DNA of 64,000 bases, from NCBI GenBank assembly GCA_002943765.1, contig PQWQ01000042.1, forward strand, positions 121,659 to 185,658, in the 5' to 3' direction. Shown here one piece after another: positions 38,280 through 49,729 of the stretch. This DNA is from Psoroptes ovis (taxonomy: Eukaryota; Arthropoda; Arachnida; Sarcoptiformes; Psoroptidae). Within the stretch, counting starts at the first letter, position 1. Every line of letters starts with the position of its first letter. A model generated the notes under the pieces. It saw nothing but the letters and a program-made list of their open reading frames with translations, searched no databases and was not told the origin of the DNA. Position numbers and translations under genes: made by a program.

Positions 38280-39153
38280 AATACACTATTCTCTTTATTT
38301 TTCTTAACATCTATTCGAAGTAAAAAGGATGCAATTTTGTATTGCCAGGTAAATGTATAACAACAATTCAACCAGCAATATAACGATCATCATCGATATT
38401 TTGTTTTTCGTATCATATTCATTGCATCTAAAGATAGATATTGTTGTTCGAAATTGTTCTTAGCTTATTTGTAATGTTTCAAATATTTTTTAGAACAAAA
38501 CACGATTTATTTATTGTCTTTTCGTTTTAATATATATATATATTTTGAATTTATTCACTTATATTGGTACTAACAATATCCGATATCTTTTTGTTTTTGT
38601 TTTTGTTTTTTTTTTTTTTTTTTTGCCAAATATACTCATCGAATCGATTGATTTGTGAAATCTTATTTTTTGAAATATTTTCCATTGAATATCTTTGAAT
38701 ATTTCTGAGGAAAAACTAATGAGAAATAAGTAAAGGAAAATGAATCCGATGGTCGTATGGATCGATCGAAGAACCGAAGAACTGTAATCTCAAAAAGGAT
38801 CCAAATAGCAAATGCCTACATTGAGGTATTAGCCTTATAATTTAAATTTTGAAAAAAAATATTTTTCTGTTTTTTTCCGTTCGTTCGAAAATCGGTTGAT
38901 CAATATGTGATGTACTCGTTCGAAAATGATGAATTGATGAATATGAATATTTCCTCCCAGATTGAAAAACTAATCATCCACTGAGATTTAGGCATAATAC
39001 ATTTTCAATCATCATCATAATCTATGATGATGATGAATTAGAGCCCTTAAATGGGCAGACTAATAATTTCAAAATTTATTTACTTTCACTTTGAGTGATT
39101 TTCCATTACTACAAACAAACATTCATTTATACATTTTTTTTTACATTCAAAAT

Positions 39154-39241
39154 ATTAGGTGGTTGTCCGAAAAGTTCATTCGGCTTAATCACAATAGAGT
39201 TGCCATATGAAAATCGGCCAAAACTTTTCGGACAACTTAAT
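39154..39241 (+). mobile_element. Palindromic MITE, type 2
   Basis: Tip reads TTAGGTGGTTGTCC, a 3-bp insertion shared with the copy at 43172. Confidence 0.86.
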
Positions 39242-39446
39242 ATATTTTATTTTTCGAATAAATTTCCTTTCAATTATTTACATTCATTTTGAATGTGAGT
39301 TTAAATGAATGAACGGATGAACGTCTTTCAATTATATATTTCTCATTAGTTTTTTCATTTATATATTTTCTCATCAATCTTTTATGGGAATGAAATATTG
39401 AGAATATATATTGAAAAAACATTTATCATTTGTTATAAAATATATA

Positions 39447-39529
39447 TTAAGTTGTCCGAAAAGTTTTGGCCGATTAATCAGTAAAGTTGCTCATAATAAT
39501 CGGTCAGAACTTTTCGGACAACCCATAAT
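39447..39529 (+). mobile_element. Palindromic MITE, type 2
   Basis: 20 bp before a CAGGGTTT-type element. Confidence 0.86.
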
Positions 39530-39547
39530 AATAATAAATATTATTAA

Positions 39548-39671
39548 TCCAAGATTTAAAGTTTTAATTCATAATTTTAAAATTTAATTTCGTAATTTTT
39601 TCTTGCAAAATTATATTGAAAACTACGAAATTTAATTTTAAAATTACGAATTAAAACTTTAAACTTTGTAT
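39548..39671. mobile_element. CAGGGTTT palindromic element, short form, decayed ends
   Basis: Intergenic; core arms are well kept (TTTAATTTCGTAATTTT) but the outer CAGGG is lost on both sides. Confidence 0.7.
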
Positions 39672-39890
39672 CAATAATAATGGCGAAAAAAAATCCTGTA
39701 ATTTTCCATTTTTTTTTCATATATGAAATATGAAATTCATTCATTTTCATTTTCATTCACAAAACATTATTATTATTAATATGGTTATTACCATTGGGAC
39801 ATCGAAACATGCAAACAAACAAACAAACAAAAATCGATTATTTATTTACAAATCCATTATCTTCCTTATTATTTTGATTATTAGGTTGTC

Positions 39891-39964
39891 CGGAAAGTTC
39901 TGGCCGATTTTTATGAACAACTCTATCGATGATTAACCGGGAAGAACTTTTCGGACAATCTAAT
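39891..39964 (-). mobile_element. Palindromic MITE, type 2, short
   Basis: Arms GGTTGTCCGGAAAG / CTTTTCGGACAATC. Confidence 0.85.
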
Positions 39965-40062
39965 ATTATTATTCGTTGTTTTGGTTCAATACATTGTAAT
40001 ATAGATTGAAAATATGTTGGAATGTTACATTAATAAAAAATGTTTCAATATTTTCTGATTAA

Positions 40063-40143
40063 TTAGGCTGTCCGAAAAGTTCTTCCAAATTTTTCCATGG
40101 GTAATCAAGTTAAAATCGGCAAAAACTTTTCGGACAACCTAAT
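40063..40143. mobile_element. Palindromic MITE, divergent core
   Basis: Core contains CCATGGGTAATCAAG; arms intact. Confidence 0.82.
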
Positions 40144-40441
40144 ATTTTGTGTTCGACCATTTTTCGTTTTTGTTGTTGTTTTTCATCATTAATACTGTGT
40201 ATGATCGGTCATTCTTTATTCTTCGAGAAAATTCATTTTCAAAAATTCATAGAAATCGATTAATGATTAATCTATAAATTCAAAGATTGGACCCTATCTA
40301 AATATTGTGATACCTATGAAATTACTTCTGCTTTCGCTTAGCCATCTTCAATGGCTTCACAGTAAGGGTCAACTACCCTTGCTTGAATCATATTTAATTT
40401 CTTATAAGAAAATAAATGATTTTTATTTAAGAAAATTTTCT

Positions 40442-43400
40442 TTAATTCAAAACATAATTCATAGCTATGAATGATGCACTGAAAATTGCTATCGTAGCTG
40501 CACTTGCTGCCATAATCATTGTTAAAAAATTATCAGGGCTATTCGTTGTTGTGGTAGTAGATTTTCTACGTTCAAGACATTCCGATAATTGATTATCATC
40601 TGTACCCAATCTGGATCTTGTCGCCTTGGGTCCTTGAATCGGTACAAATGATTGTTTTTTGGTTGATTCTAATAAATGACGAATTCTGTACAGATTACTT
40701 AGATGTAAATTTTGTCTTTGTTTCAATTGTTCAATTTGATCATAAAGACGTTTTCGATTTGCCAACAGTTCATCTTCGAGTTTTCGCCTTTGTTCATCAA
40801 TTATCAATGGTGGTGGCGTCAGTTTTTCAAATTCAATTTCCAAATTAGCCAGTTCTTCACTTGAATCCGTAAATTTCTCTTCGTCCATATAAAAATTGAT
40901 CATTTTTCTTTCAAATGTTCTTTCATTTTCATTGATGACCTGTGTCTCGGTCATTAAAGGCTGCTTTCTCAGTGTTTCCATCGATGATGATGGCCGTTTA
41001 TGAGTCATATTTGATGATTTTGGTGTGACCATTGCTCTGTTCTTGGCCGACAATAATAATTGCCTTAACCGGTCAGAACGTATTGGTGGTGTTGCGATTT
41101 TGCCCGTCAAAGTGGTGGTGGTTGTCGATGTTAGGTTTGACACCAATTTTTTTCGATAAATTTTTTGCCGGTTTGATGATGATTTGGCACCAATCGCTTC
41201 TTTTTCTTGTGACTTTTGACCTTGCTGTTCCAAATTCGACCGCTGGTCATCATCCTGACCCATTTGTTTGGGTTCTTCCGACAAAGTCAATTTCGCACCT
41301 TCAAACTTTGACTGTTCCTGAACCAAACTCGGTTCATCTACTTTGCCCAAAGACTCGGTATCGAATCGTATTGTTTTCGGTCTTGGGACAACTATCGATG
41401 GGCTTGAATCAATATTTCGATTGATTGATTTCGGTGATGATAATTCAATCAGCTGTTTTGAATCGTCTTCGACATTGTTCATACTTTCAATGGTCAATGT
41501 TTTTGGTGATATTTGATTAATTTTAATAATTTCAGATGAGTTTTCATCGCGTTTATCGGCCCTTGGTGATGATTTTTCAATGATCAATTTGGGCCCAATA
41601 ATTTCCTCTGAATCAAGTTTTTCATCTTTTTGGGATTTCACAGGGTTTAGCCTTTCATTTTCAGCCATAACCTCTTCATTTTCATAGGCTGCTTGGAGAG
41701 ATGACACCAACATTGTTTCGGTTCGAGGTATTTCACTTGTTTTCGTTTCAATTGTCAAATTACTTTGGCTGTTATCATCAACAACAACAGTCATAGGCTT
41801 ACTAATTTCAGATTTTTCCAATATTTGAGGGGTGATCAATGACTTTGAAGTTGTGATTGTTGATCGAAATAAATCTGTTGATGTTGTCATACTTGATGAA
41901 TCCTCATCAATTGTTTTCAAAACATCTTTCTCTTCATCATTGGAAGACCATTCAGATTTCAATAATTGCTCGAATTTCTTCAAATTTGATGAGGGTTTAA
42001 TCCTTTCGATATCAGCATCTTCTTTTTTGACATTTTCAACCCTTACTTTTGGTGGTGGTAAGGGTGGTGAAACCTTAAATTTCAATGTAGATGGTTTTTT
42101 GGATTTCGAAATTTTGGCTTGGCTCAAAGATACTGGCGTAAATATTGGCGAAGATTTTGGTGTGGCCAAATTAGTTATTTTTAATTGTTGTTGTTGATCA
42201 GCTGCTTTGAAATCTGATGATTGATTCGATTCGAGTATTGATGAATCCTTTGATTCATCAATCATTGATTGTAATAATAATTCCGAAACAATAGGATCAA
42301 TTTTAAGCAGTAACGATGAATTATCATTATCATATCGATCATTGTCATCATTGAAATCATTTGGCTCTTCTTGGAATGATGATGATTGAACGTTTCCATT
42401 TAAATCATTATTGGTTGAAATTGGTGGTATTTGTTGTTCAATTTTGATTGATTTATTATCAAAGACTTTGGGCTGTCGTTCATCACTCATTGTATTCGAT
42501 TGTAAACTTTTTCCAACCAATAATTCCCCGTCCCCGACGGATTCCAATAAATCAATTGGTGGTGGTGGCGGTGCTGGTGTATCGATTTTTTCCTCCGAGG
42601 TCCAAACCCTTAATTTTGTTACATTATCGATTGATGTTTGTCGAGTTTTAGCCGATAAATCATTATCATCATCAACTAATTTACTAAACTTATAATGATC
42701 AATTTGACATGAATTCAATGATTGAAAATCACCACTTTTTGTGGTCGATTCTTCCATGATTAATGATGTTGTTGTTGCTGATGCTGGTGGTGATGGTGTT
42801 GCTGTTGGCATTGATGGTGGCGCCGCCGGTATGAATCCAGATGAATGTTGACTCTGTTCATCGTGGTTTTCTTCGGAATTTGTCTTGGAATCCGAAGAAT
42901 ATTGTTTTTGATTATCGATCGGTGTCGAATAGAAACTTTTCGGTTCGCTCAAAGATTTTCCATATTTCAAATCCAACTGTTCAAGATAATCTTTTAAATA
43001 TTCAATCAAATCTTCGTTCGACGGTGCAGCAAGTACCAACGATGTTTCATAGCTTTCATCATCATCAAAATCACTATGATCTAAATCAGATGATAGCTCT
43101 GTTGTCACTGCTGTTGTGAATGAAATAAATGAAATAAGTGAATTGAATAATCAATATTAATTAAAATATTATTAGGTGGTTGTCCGAAAAATTCATTCCG
43201 CTTAATCAATAGAGTTGTTAATGATGAAAATCGGCCAAAACTTTTCGGACAGCCTAATAAATGCATTTTTGGAAAAAATGAAAATAATGAAATGTTAAAG
43301 GCATTTACCCTTACTTATTCCTGCCACTGTTGTTTTGGTGTTTGTTGTTGTTTTCAAATCATCACGGCAGTTGGTAATGTTTGAATCATATTTTTGGCTT

Positions 43401-44170
43401 TCAATTATTCCACCATTTGAACAAATTAAATTTTCTCCATCATTCATCTTCGGTGTTATGAAGATTGATCGAGTGTCGTCAACAATTTCATATTTATTCA
43501 ATTCATTTTCATATATCATTCCATTATCTTTGCCATTGACAACACCGACGACATTAGCGCCACCACCACCATCATTCAATTCAATTGTTTTAATCAATTC
43601 TTTAGTCTCTGAACGATCAACGATTTCATCTTGATCAAAATTTTTCACTGTTTTTCTATGAAGCTTATTATTACGATGTTTTTTTCGATGTCTCTTCTTT
43701 TTATTCGTACCCTTTTCATTAATTTTAATCAAATTTATTTCATCAGGTATTAACCCTTTGGTTAATGATGATTTCAATATAAATTCTTTTGTTTTTCTAC
43801 CCATCGAATCATTATCATTATCATTATTATCCCTTACTCGATTACTACCAACACTACCTTTGATCCAATTTTCATCCGATTGTTTGGTTATATAAAATAA
43901 TTGATTCGGATTTCTGTGGTTACGTTCAATACGAACGAATGTACGATGTATTTGTTCTTTTATCACATTCATTAATATGCTATTATCATCACCATTGCTA
44001 CTATTTTGACTATTATTAGCGGTGGTTGATACTATCATTGTTTTTGATGAGGTTGTGGCCATTGTCGTTGTCGATAATGGTGATGATGATAATTTGCCAT
44101 TATTAGTGTTTTCATTGTTAATAATTAAACAGTCATTGTTATTATTATTTAAATTTGATGACATTTCCAT
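40442..44170 (-). CDS. Unrecognised 1174-aa tail-anchored coiled-coil protein
   Basis: Two exons, minus strand: 44170-43315 and 43110-40442; the splice (gtaagg...acag) keeps frame and the joined length is a multiple of three. I do not recognise the family. Seen: an Asn/Ser/Thr-rich start; a small ordered-looking segment (IKEQIHRTFVRIERNHRNPN); a strongly basic cluster around residue 155 (KKKRHRKKHRNNK) that could be a nuclear signal or acidic-lipid contact; about 800 residues of disordered Ser/Pro/Glu sequence with proline runs; a predicted coiled coil near 1050-1110 (RRKLEDELLANRKRLYDQIE); and a hydrophobic last segment (TMIMAASAATIAIFSASFIA) ending within four residues of the C-terminus. 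That last feature predicts a tail-anchored protein facing the cytosol. The intron contains one type 2 MITE. Confidence 0.8.
43172..43258 (+). mobile_element. Palindromic MITE, type 2
   Basis: Sole MITE in the tail-anchored gene, in its 204-bp intron; tip TTAGGTGGTTGTCC. Confidence 0.87.
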
Positions 44171-44468
44171 ATGGAAAATAATGGTTTGAAATCAAATGCT
44201 CGAATTTAATAATTTAAAAGTAGATTCAATTAGCAGCAAATTCAAAATAATTCAGAGAAAATTAATTCATTTTTTCCATTGGAAAATTGATTTCATTCAA
44301 TTTATATGTTTGAGAATTTTTCCATGTTGAATTGAATTAATGAAAAATAGAATTGAATTGAAACTGAATTAGTGAATTGAATTCTTCTTTTAAATTGTAA
44401 ATTCAATTAAAATTAATTAAATTGCATCACATAATAAATAGTAATAATTGAATAAAATTCTTGTTTAT

Positions 44469-44634
44469 TACAAAGTTTCAAGTTTTAATTCGTGGTTTTG
44501 AAATTAATTTTCGTTGTTTTCAAGTTGGTTTTCGTAATTTTGAATGTAATTTTAAACGGTGAAATTATGAAATTCAACTTGAAAACTACGAAAATTAATT
44601 TTAAAACTACGAATTAAAACTTAAAACCCTGTTA
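44469..44634. mobile_element. CAGGGTTT palindromic element, long form
   Basis: About 166 bp, intergenic, 300 bp upstream of the tail-anchored gene start. Confidence 0.8.
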
Positions 44635-44771
44635 AATAGAATTCTTATTATTATTATTTATGTAGAAATATATATTTGTGAAATTGTGAAAAAAAAGAAA
44701 AAAAATTAATTGAAATCCTCCTCAATCACAGTTTTCCTCTTCACTGCATTACTTTTTGAATTTGAATTCCC

Positions 44772-44856
44772 ATATGGTTGTCCGGAAAGTTCTGGCCGAT
44801 TTTCATCGAGCAACTCTATTGTGATTAAGCGTAATTAACTTTTCGGACAACCTAAT
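44772..44856 (-). mobile_element. Palindromic MITE, type 2
   Basis: 63 bp before the hAT-like element. Confidence 0.85.
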
Positions 44857-44918
44857 ATTCTATTTTTATTTTTAAAAAAATCTCGAATTTTATTTGAACT
44901 TGGTTTTATCACATACTT

Positions 44919-45122
44919 CTGGGGCCGGTCCTAGACGTGTGCGGTGCACATGGATAGATGCTAGGTCGGCCATGAAAATTTTCAAAAAAAAAAAAAAAAT
45001 TTGGCCCCAATCAAAGACATTTGCTAGAAAAAATCCTTGAATATAAGACCCTATCAGTCTATTGAGTGAAATTAGACAAATTTCAAATCTAAGATTTCCG
45101 AGAAAGTCTTAGACCGGCTCTG
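44919..45122. mobile_element. hAT-like non-autonomous element, 204 bp
   Basis: Imperfect terminal inverted repeats (GGGGCCGGTCCTAGA versus AGAGCCGGTCTAAGA) and direct repeats CATACTT immediately outside both ends (44912-44918 and 45123-45129), extendable to 8 bp with one mismatch. The CAGxGCCGG-like end and 7-8 bp duplication fit hAT elements. Interior AT-rich with a poly(A) tract. Confidence 0.7.
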
Positions 45123-45247
45123 CATACTTTCGATGAACAATCAAATGAAACATGTCTGAGACAAAACGTTTCGAAATGAATACAAATGAATTTTCTTAAA
45201 TGATAAAATGAACTGATTTATTCTCTTCGTATCTTCAATAGAAAATA

Positions 45248-45332
45248 TTAGGTTGTCCGAAAAGTTCATTCCGCTTAATCAATCGAGAGTTGCTCATTGA
45301 AAATTGGCCATAACTTTTCGGACGACCTAATA
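45248..45332 (+). mobile_element. Palindromic MITE, type 2
   Basis: Core variant CAATCGAGAGTTGC, shared with copies at 48341 and 50908. Confidence 0.87.
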
Positions 45333-45597
45333 TAGAAAACATATCATTGATTAGATGATTTCCGAATGAATCAGAAATCGAATGAAATGAATTCCTGATT
45401 TTCAAATGAATTCAAAGCACATATGATACCATCGAAAAGACAACAAACGGCTGATAGATTGATTGATTATTACTGTTTTTTCATTATTTTCTTATTTATT
45501 TCTTTTTTTTTTTTCATTTCCTTTTATGTTTTTGACTTTTGTTTATTTATTTGTTTGTTTTGTATTCTTGTTTGTTATTTTGATTTCTCAGTATGCA

Positions 45598-45678
45598 TTA
45601 GGCTGTCCGAAAAGTTCTTGCCGATTTTCCAATGATTTTCTACGATAAAACTGGCAAAAACTTTCCGGGCAGCCTAAT
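45598..45678 (+). mobile_element. Palindromic MITE, type 1
   Basis: Ends GGCTGTCC / GGGCAGCC. Confidence 0.86.
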
Positions 45679-45880
45679 ATTTTTTCCATATTCTTGAATT
45701 GATTCAATTCTCTTTCTCACAAAGAGGATTAACGAAATTGAATGAATTTCATTGATATCAATGTTTTTTCATATGAACATAAATTGCAATGTGTCACATT
45801 CATTATTTTTTCAGTTTCAGTTTCAATTTATTCGAAAGAAATACAATATAACACGATATCATACACAATTCTAGAAATAT

Positions 45881-45963
45881 TTAGGTTGTCCGAAAAGTTC
45901 ATTCGGCTTAATCTATCGAGAGTTGCTCATGAAAATTGGCCATAACTTTACGGACAACCTAAT
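45881..45963 (+). mobile_element. Palindromic MITE, type 2
   Basis: Core CTATCGAGAGTTGC. Confidence 0.87.
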
Positions 45964-46082
45964 ATATGTTCAAAAATAATTAGAATTTAATTTTGATTTC
46001 GGGTTCATTTTCTTTGATTTTATTATCAAACCATGAATTCACACACTTCCAAATAACAGAATAATGACATTTTTAAAAATTA

Positions 46083-46163
46083 TTAGGCTGTCCGATAAGT
46101 TTTTGCCGGTTTTTTCATAATTCTCTACGATATAATCGGCAAAAATTTTTCGGACAACTTAAT
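46083..46163 (+). mobile_element. Palindromic MITE, type 1
   Basis: Left arm GGCTGTCCGATAAG. Confidence 0.86.
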
Positions 46164-46295
46164 TTATAAAATGAAATAAATAAATAACAACAGAAACAAT
46201 TTCTCGCATGATGAGAGAAATTTCCATTTCCATTTTCGAAATAATAATTCGAAAACCAGTAATAATCATTATTCTACGTATTGTTCATGTAATGT

Positions 46296-46381
46296 ATAAG
46301 GTTGCCCGAAAAGTTCATTCCGTTTAATCACAATAGAGTTGCTGAATAAAAATCGGCCAAAACATTTCGGACAACCTAATA
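46296..46381 (+). mobile_element. Palindromic MITE, type 2
   Basis: Left arm GGTTGCCCGAAAAG. Confidence 0.85.
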
Positions 46382-46636
46382 ATTTCATTTTTTTTATTTA
46401 TTTATTCACATTTTCAATGTTTTTTTCGCACATAATATTAAAAAATAAAGATAATATAATCAAATGAGTGAAGAGAGATTAGATTATAGAAATTTTAATC
46501 ATTATATATTTTAATTTATTCTATTTATTTTATTAAATTTTTTCATTTCTGCTTTGTTTATTTCTTTGTTTTTTTTTATTCATAATAACTTTCAAGTTTT
46601 ATGTGAACACATATTCTCATTTAGACATATGTATTA

Positions 46637-46720
46637 TTAGGATGTCCGAAAAGTTTCGGCCGATTTTCATCGAGCAACTTTATTGTGATTAAGCCGAATG
46701 AACTTTTCGGACGACCTAAT
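46637..46720 (-). mobile_element. Palindromic MITE, type 2
   Basis: Left arm GGATGTCCGAAAAG, right GGACGACC. Confidence 0.86.
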
Positions 46721-47217
46721 ATTTTTTTTGGTTCCCTTTCGATTCGTTTTGTATTTTTATTTTTTTCGCAGAAAATTTCCTACAAAGATAACAATGTCAA
46801 ATAATAATAATAAACATACACAAAGATAACTAAAAAAAAAAGAAAACAAATACAATTTCTTCTTTTCGAAAATTTCGAAAAACAAAACTACATGATCGGA
46901 TTATATACATGTATCATTCATTCATTCATTACTCTGTTATCATTATTATTATTATTATCAATGAAATGAACAAAATAATAAACAAAGAATTCAAAGAATT
47001 TAAATTCAAAAAATTCCAAAAACAGTTGATTATTATTTCTCTTTTTGAAAATTGAAGAAAATTCTCAAATATTTTTCAAAACACTCAAATTGAATGAGCA
47101 AAATTCATTTGTTAAAAATTGTTGCTGAAAAAAAAAATTAATTAAAAAAATGATTGAAATCATTATCTTTACGATTAATTGATTTGATATTTGAATATAA
47201 TTCTCAAAAAACAATTA

Positions 47218-47299
47218 TTAGGCTGTCCGAAAAGTTCATTCCGCTCGAATCAATAGAGTTGTTCATGAAAATCGATAAAAACTTTTCGGACAATCTAAT
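47218..47299 (+). mobile_element. Palindromic MITE, type 2
   Basis: Core with CCGCTCGAATCAATAG. Confidence 0.87.
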
Positions 47300-47556
47300 A
47301 ATAATTGATTCATTCATTCGTAGAAAGGAGTATTTCGCAAATATTTTCTTTAATCAATCAAAAATTGATCGAAAAATGCATTTTTTTTTTTTGAATTCAC
47401 ACAGCTGAATTCCATTGAAAAACAATCAAAAGTTTTCCATACATTCTTCCCTATTGTCATTCGAGCATCAATTTGCTTATCATGAACAATCAAATACCTG
47501 GTTAAAAGCAATCAATCATAAACGAAATAGATGAAAATTCAATCATAAACAATAAT

Positions 47557-47639
47557 TTCAAGTTGTCCGGAAAGTTCGAGCCGATTATATCGTAGAAAAT
47601 GATTCAAAAATCGGCCATGACTTTCCGGACAACCTAATA
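47557..47639 (-). mobile_element. Palindromic MITE, type 1
   Basis: Matched arms CCGGAAAG / CTTTCCGG. Confidence 0.86.
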
Positions 47640-47815
47640 GATGGAAAAAAAAGTAATCGAAAAACTGAAAAATCACACACCTTTGAATCACAAATTTGAT
47701 TAAAATAAAAATGAAAATAAAAAAAAACAAAAACACTTTTCAATCGAAATAAATAAATAATGCTAGTCTGCAAATACCAAGCGAACAATCATCGACAAGA
47801 TCAATGTGAATAAAA

Positions 47816-47896
47816 TTAGGTTGTCCGAAAAGTTCATTCGGCTTATTCAATAGAGTTGTTCATGAAAATCGGCTAGAACTTTTCGGACAACCTAAT
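47816..47896 (+). mobile_element. Palindromic MITE, type 2
   Basis: Both arms at consensus; a good reference copy. Confidence 0.9.
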
Positions 47897-48205
47897 AATG
47901 ATATTTTCTTTTTGAATCAAATCAAAATCGATACACAAGAAATATTTGAACAAATAAAAAATAATTCCATTATTTTTTTATTTTTTTTATTGTTTTGTAC
48001 AGGTTACGATTACAAGGGTTTTCACAATCGATAACACAGACAATCGAATCAATGCTGCTTGAAAATGCCTGAAAATGCTCGAAATTCAATCAAATAATCT
48101 AGCCGACAAACAAATTGGCAAACAAAGAATCAAAAATAACGATTTGAATCAAACAAATAAAAAATTCCAATGATAAAATGGTAATTATTATTACAAATTA
48201 CATTT

Positions 48206-48287
48206 ATTAGGTTGTCCTGAAAGTTTTAGCCGATTATTTCGTAGGGAATTATGAGAAAATCAGCAAGAACTTATCGGACAATCTAAT
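48206..48287 (-). mobile_element. Palindromic MITE, type 1
   Basis: Left arm GGTTGTCCTGAAAG, right CTTATCGGACAATC. Confidence 0.85.
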
Positions 48288-48340
48288 ATAATAGTTTCAT
48301 GAATGTTCAAAACAATTTAATTATTCATTTAGTCAATCTA

Positions 48341-48425
48341 TTAGGTTGTCCGAAAAGTCCGATTCCGCTCGAATCAATCGAGAGTTGCCGATTAAAATTG
48401 GCCAAAACTTTTCGGACAATCTAAT
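48341..48425 (+). mobile_element. Palindromic MITE, type 2
   Basis: 54 bp after another copy; core CAATCGAGAGTTGCCG. Confidence 0.86.
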
Positions 48426-48813
48426 ATTTTCATTTGTTTTTTTCTGACGATTCAAGATCCACTGGAATGTTGTTCTGGAATAATCGTAGATTGATTAATT
48501 AATTAATCAATTTGTATTTTTTCTCTGTGTACATTTGGGCCTTATTAAATGTTTCGATTGGTATTTTTCTAATGAAATTGTTATCATTCGATGATTCAAA
48601 TATTTCGAATGAATTTTTCTCGTGACATTTTAATCTTGTGAGTCTTGGTGGATTTGATTTTTTTCACTCTAGATTTGATGCCATGCCGTGATTCAATGAA
48701 TTTGTCGACAATAACTCTTTTTTGGGGTTGTACCCTATTAGCAAATTATTTGAGAAAAAAAAGACATCGCCATAATCATTATGATCATAATGATCATCAT
48801 AAACGATTCAACA

Positions 48814-48958
48814 TACAGGGTTTCATGTTTTAATTCGAGGTTTCAAAATTGATTTTCGTTGTTTTAAAATTGATTTTCGTAATTTTAAGGTTCAAAATTG
48901 CATTCAAAACTACGAAATTTAATTTTAAAACTCTGAATTAAAACTTGAAACCCTGTAT
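48814..48958. mobile_element. CAGGGTTT palindromic element, long form
   Basis: Best-preserved ends of the family (TACAGGGTTTC / GAAACCCTGTA), intergenic. Confidence 0.85.
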
Positions 48959-49186
48959 TTATAATCATTATTATTAGTGTGATTAGTATGATTAACGTGA
49001 TTGTTTAGAATATTTTTCAACTTGATGTTTCAAAATGTTGAAATATGGCACATAGTTCTCCAATGCAATTATTATTCGAGAATTTCTTTGATCATCTTCA
49101 GTTCCGATTGCGCAATTGTCGAATTATATATTTCTGTCTTTCCTTAATTCACTGTTTTGCAGAATATTTTGATAAAGTACAAAGTA

Positions 49187-49270
49187 TTAGGTTGTCCGGA
49201 AAGTTATGGCCAATTTTTATTAACAACTCTATCAATGATTAAGCAGAATGAACTTTTCGGACAGCCAAAT
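49187..49270 (-). mobile_element. Palindromic MITE, type 2
   Basis: 460 bp before the whirlin-like start codon. Confidence 0.86.
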
Positions 49271-49429
49271 ATAAGTATATCAAAATATTCGTTTAAAAAA
49301 TCTGCTATATATTCTATATTATTGTTGGCTATAAAAAGGTTGGTAACAAATCTATAGTTTTTTTTTTGCTGCTTTCTCGATTCAAAAGCTATAGTTTTTG
49401 ATATTTTTTTTTTTGTTTAGTTCGAATAT

Positions 49430-49513
49430 ATCAGATTGTCCGAAAAGTTATGGTCGATTTTCATGAGCAACTCTATCGATGATTAAGCCGAATGAACTTT
49501 TCGGACAACCTAT
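49430..49513 (-). mobile_element. Palindromic MITE, type 2
   Basis: 217 bp before the whirlin-like start codon; may sit in the promoter or leader. Confidence 0.86.
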
Positions 49514-49729
49514 CATATATCTACAATGATCATGTTCATTATATCTCGAAGGATCAATATGTGAAAATAAATTTGACAGAATGAAATGTGCATGCAGCCA
49601 ACACACACACACAATATACACCGATGAATCAGTGATAATTATGAAATCAAACACGAAACTTTTATTTTGAAAAATTTTAAATTTCCAACGTATTTTAAAT
49701 TACGATTCAATTCGATTCATTGTCGAATC

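Larger units (their letters stand above)
36416..40441. other. 4-kb intergenic region, MITE-rich
   Basis: No coding exon recognised on either strand. Holds eight palindromic MITEs, one CAGGGTTT-type element and poly(T)/AT-rich tracts. The start of this region contains the LRR gene promoter side. Confidence 0.6.
44171..49729. other. 5.5-kb intergenic region between divergent genes
   Basis: No exon recognised. The region is densely packed with 14 palindromic MITEs, two CAGGGTTT-type elements and the hAT-like element. It separates the divergent tail-anchored and whirlin-like genes and must hold both promoters. Upstream PDZ exons of whirlin were looked for and not found. Confidence 0.6.
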
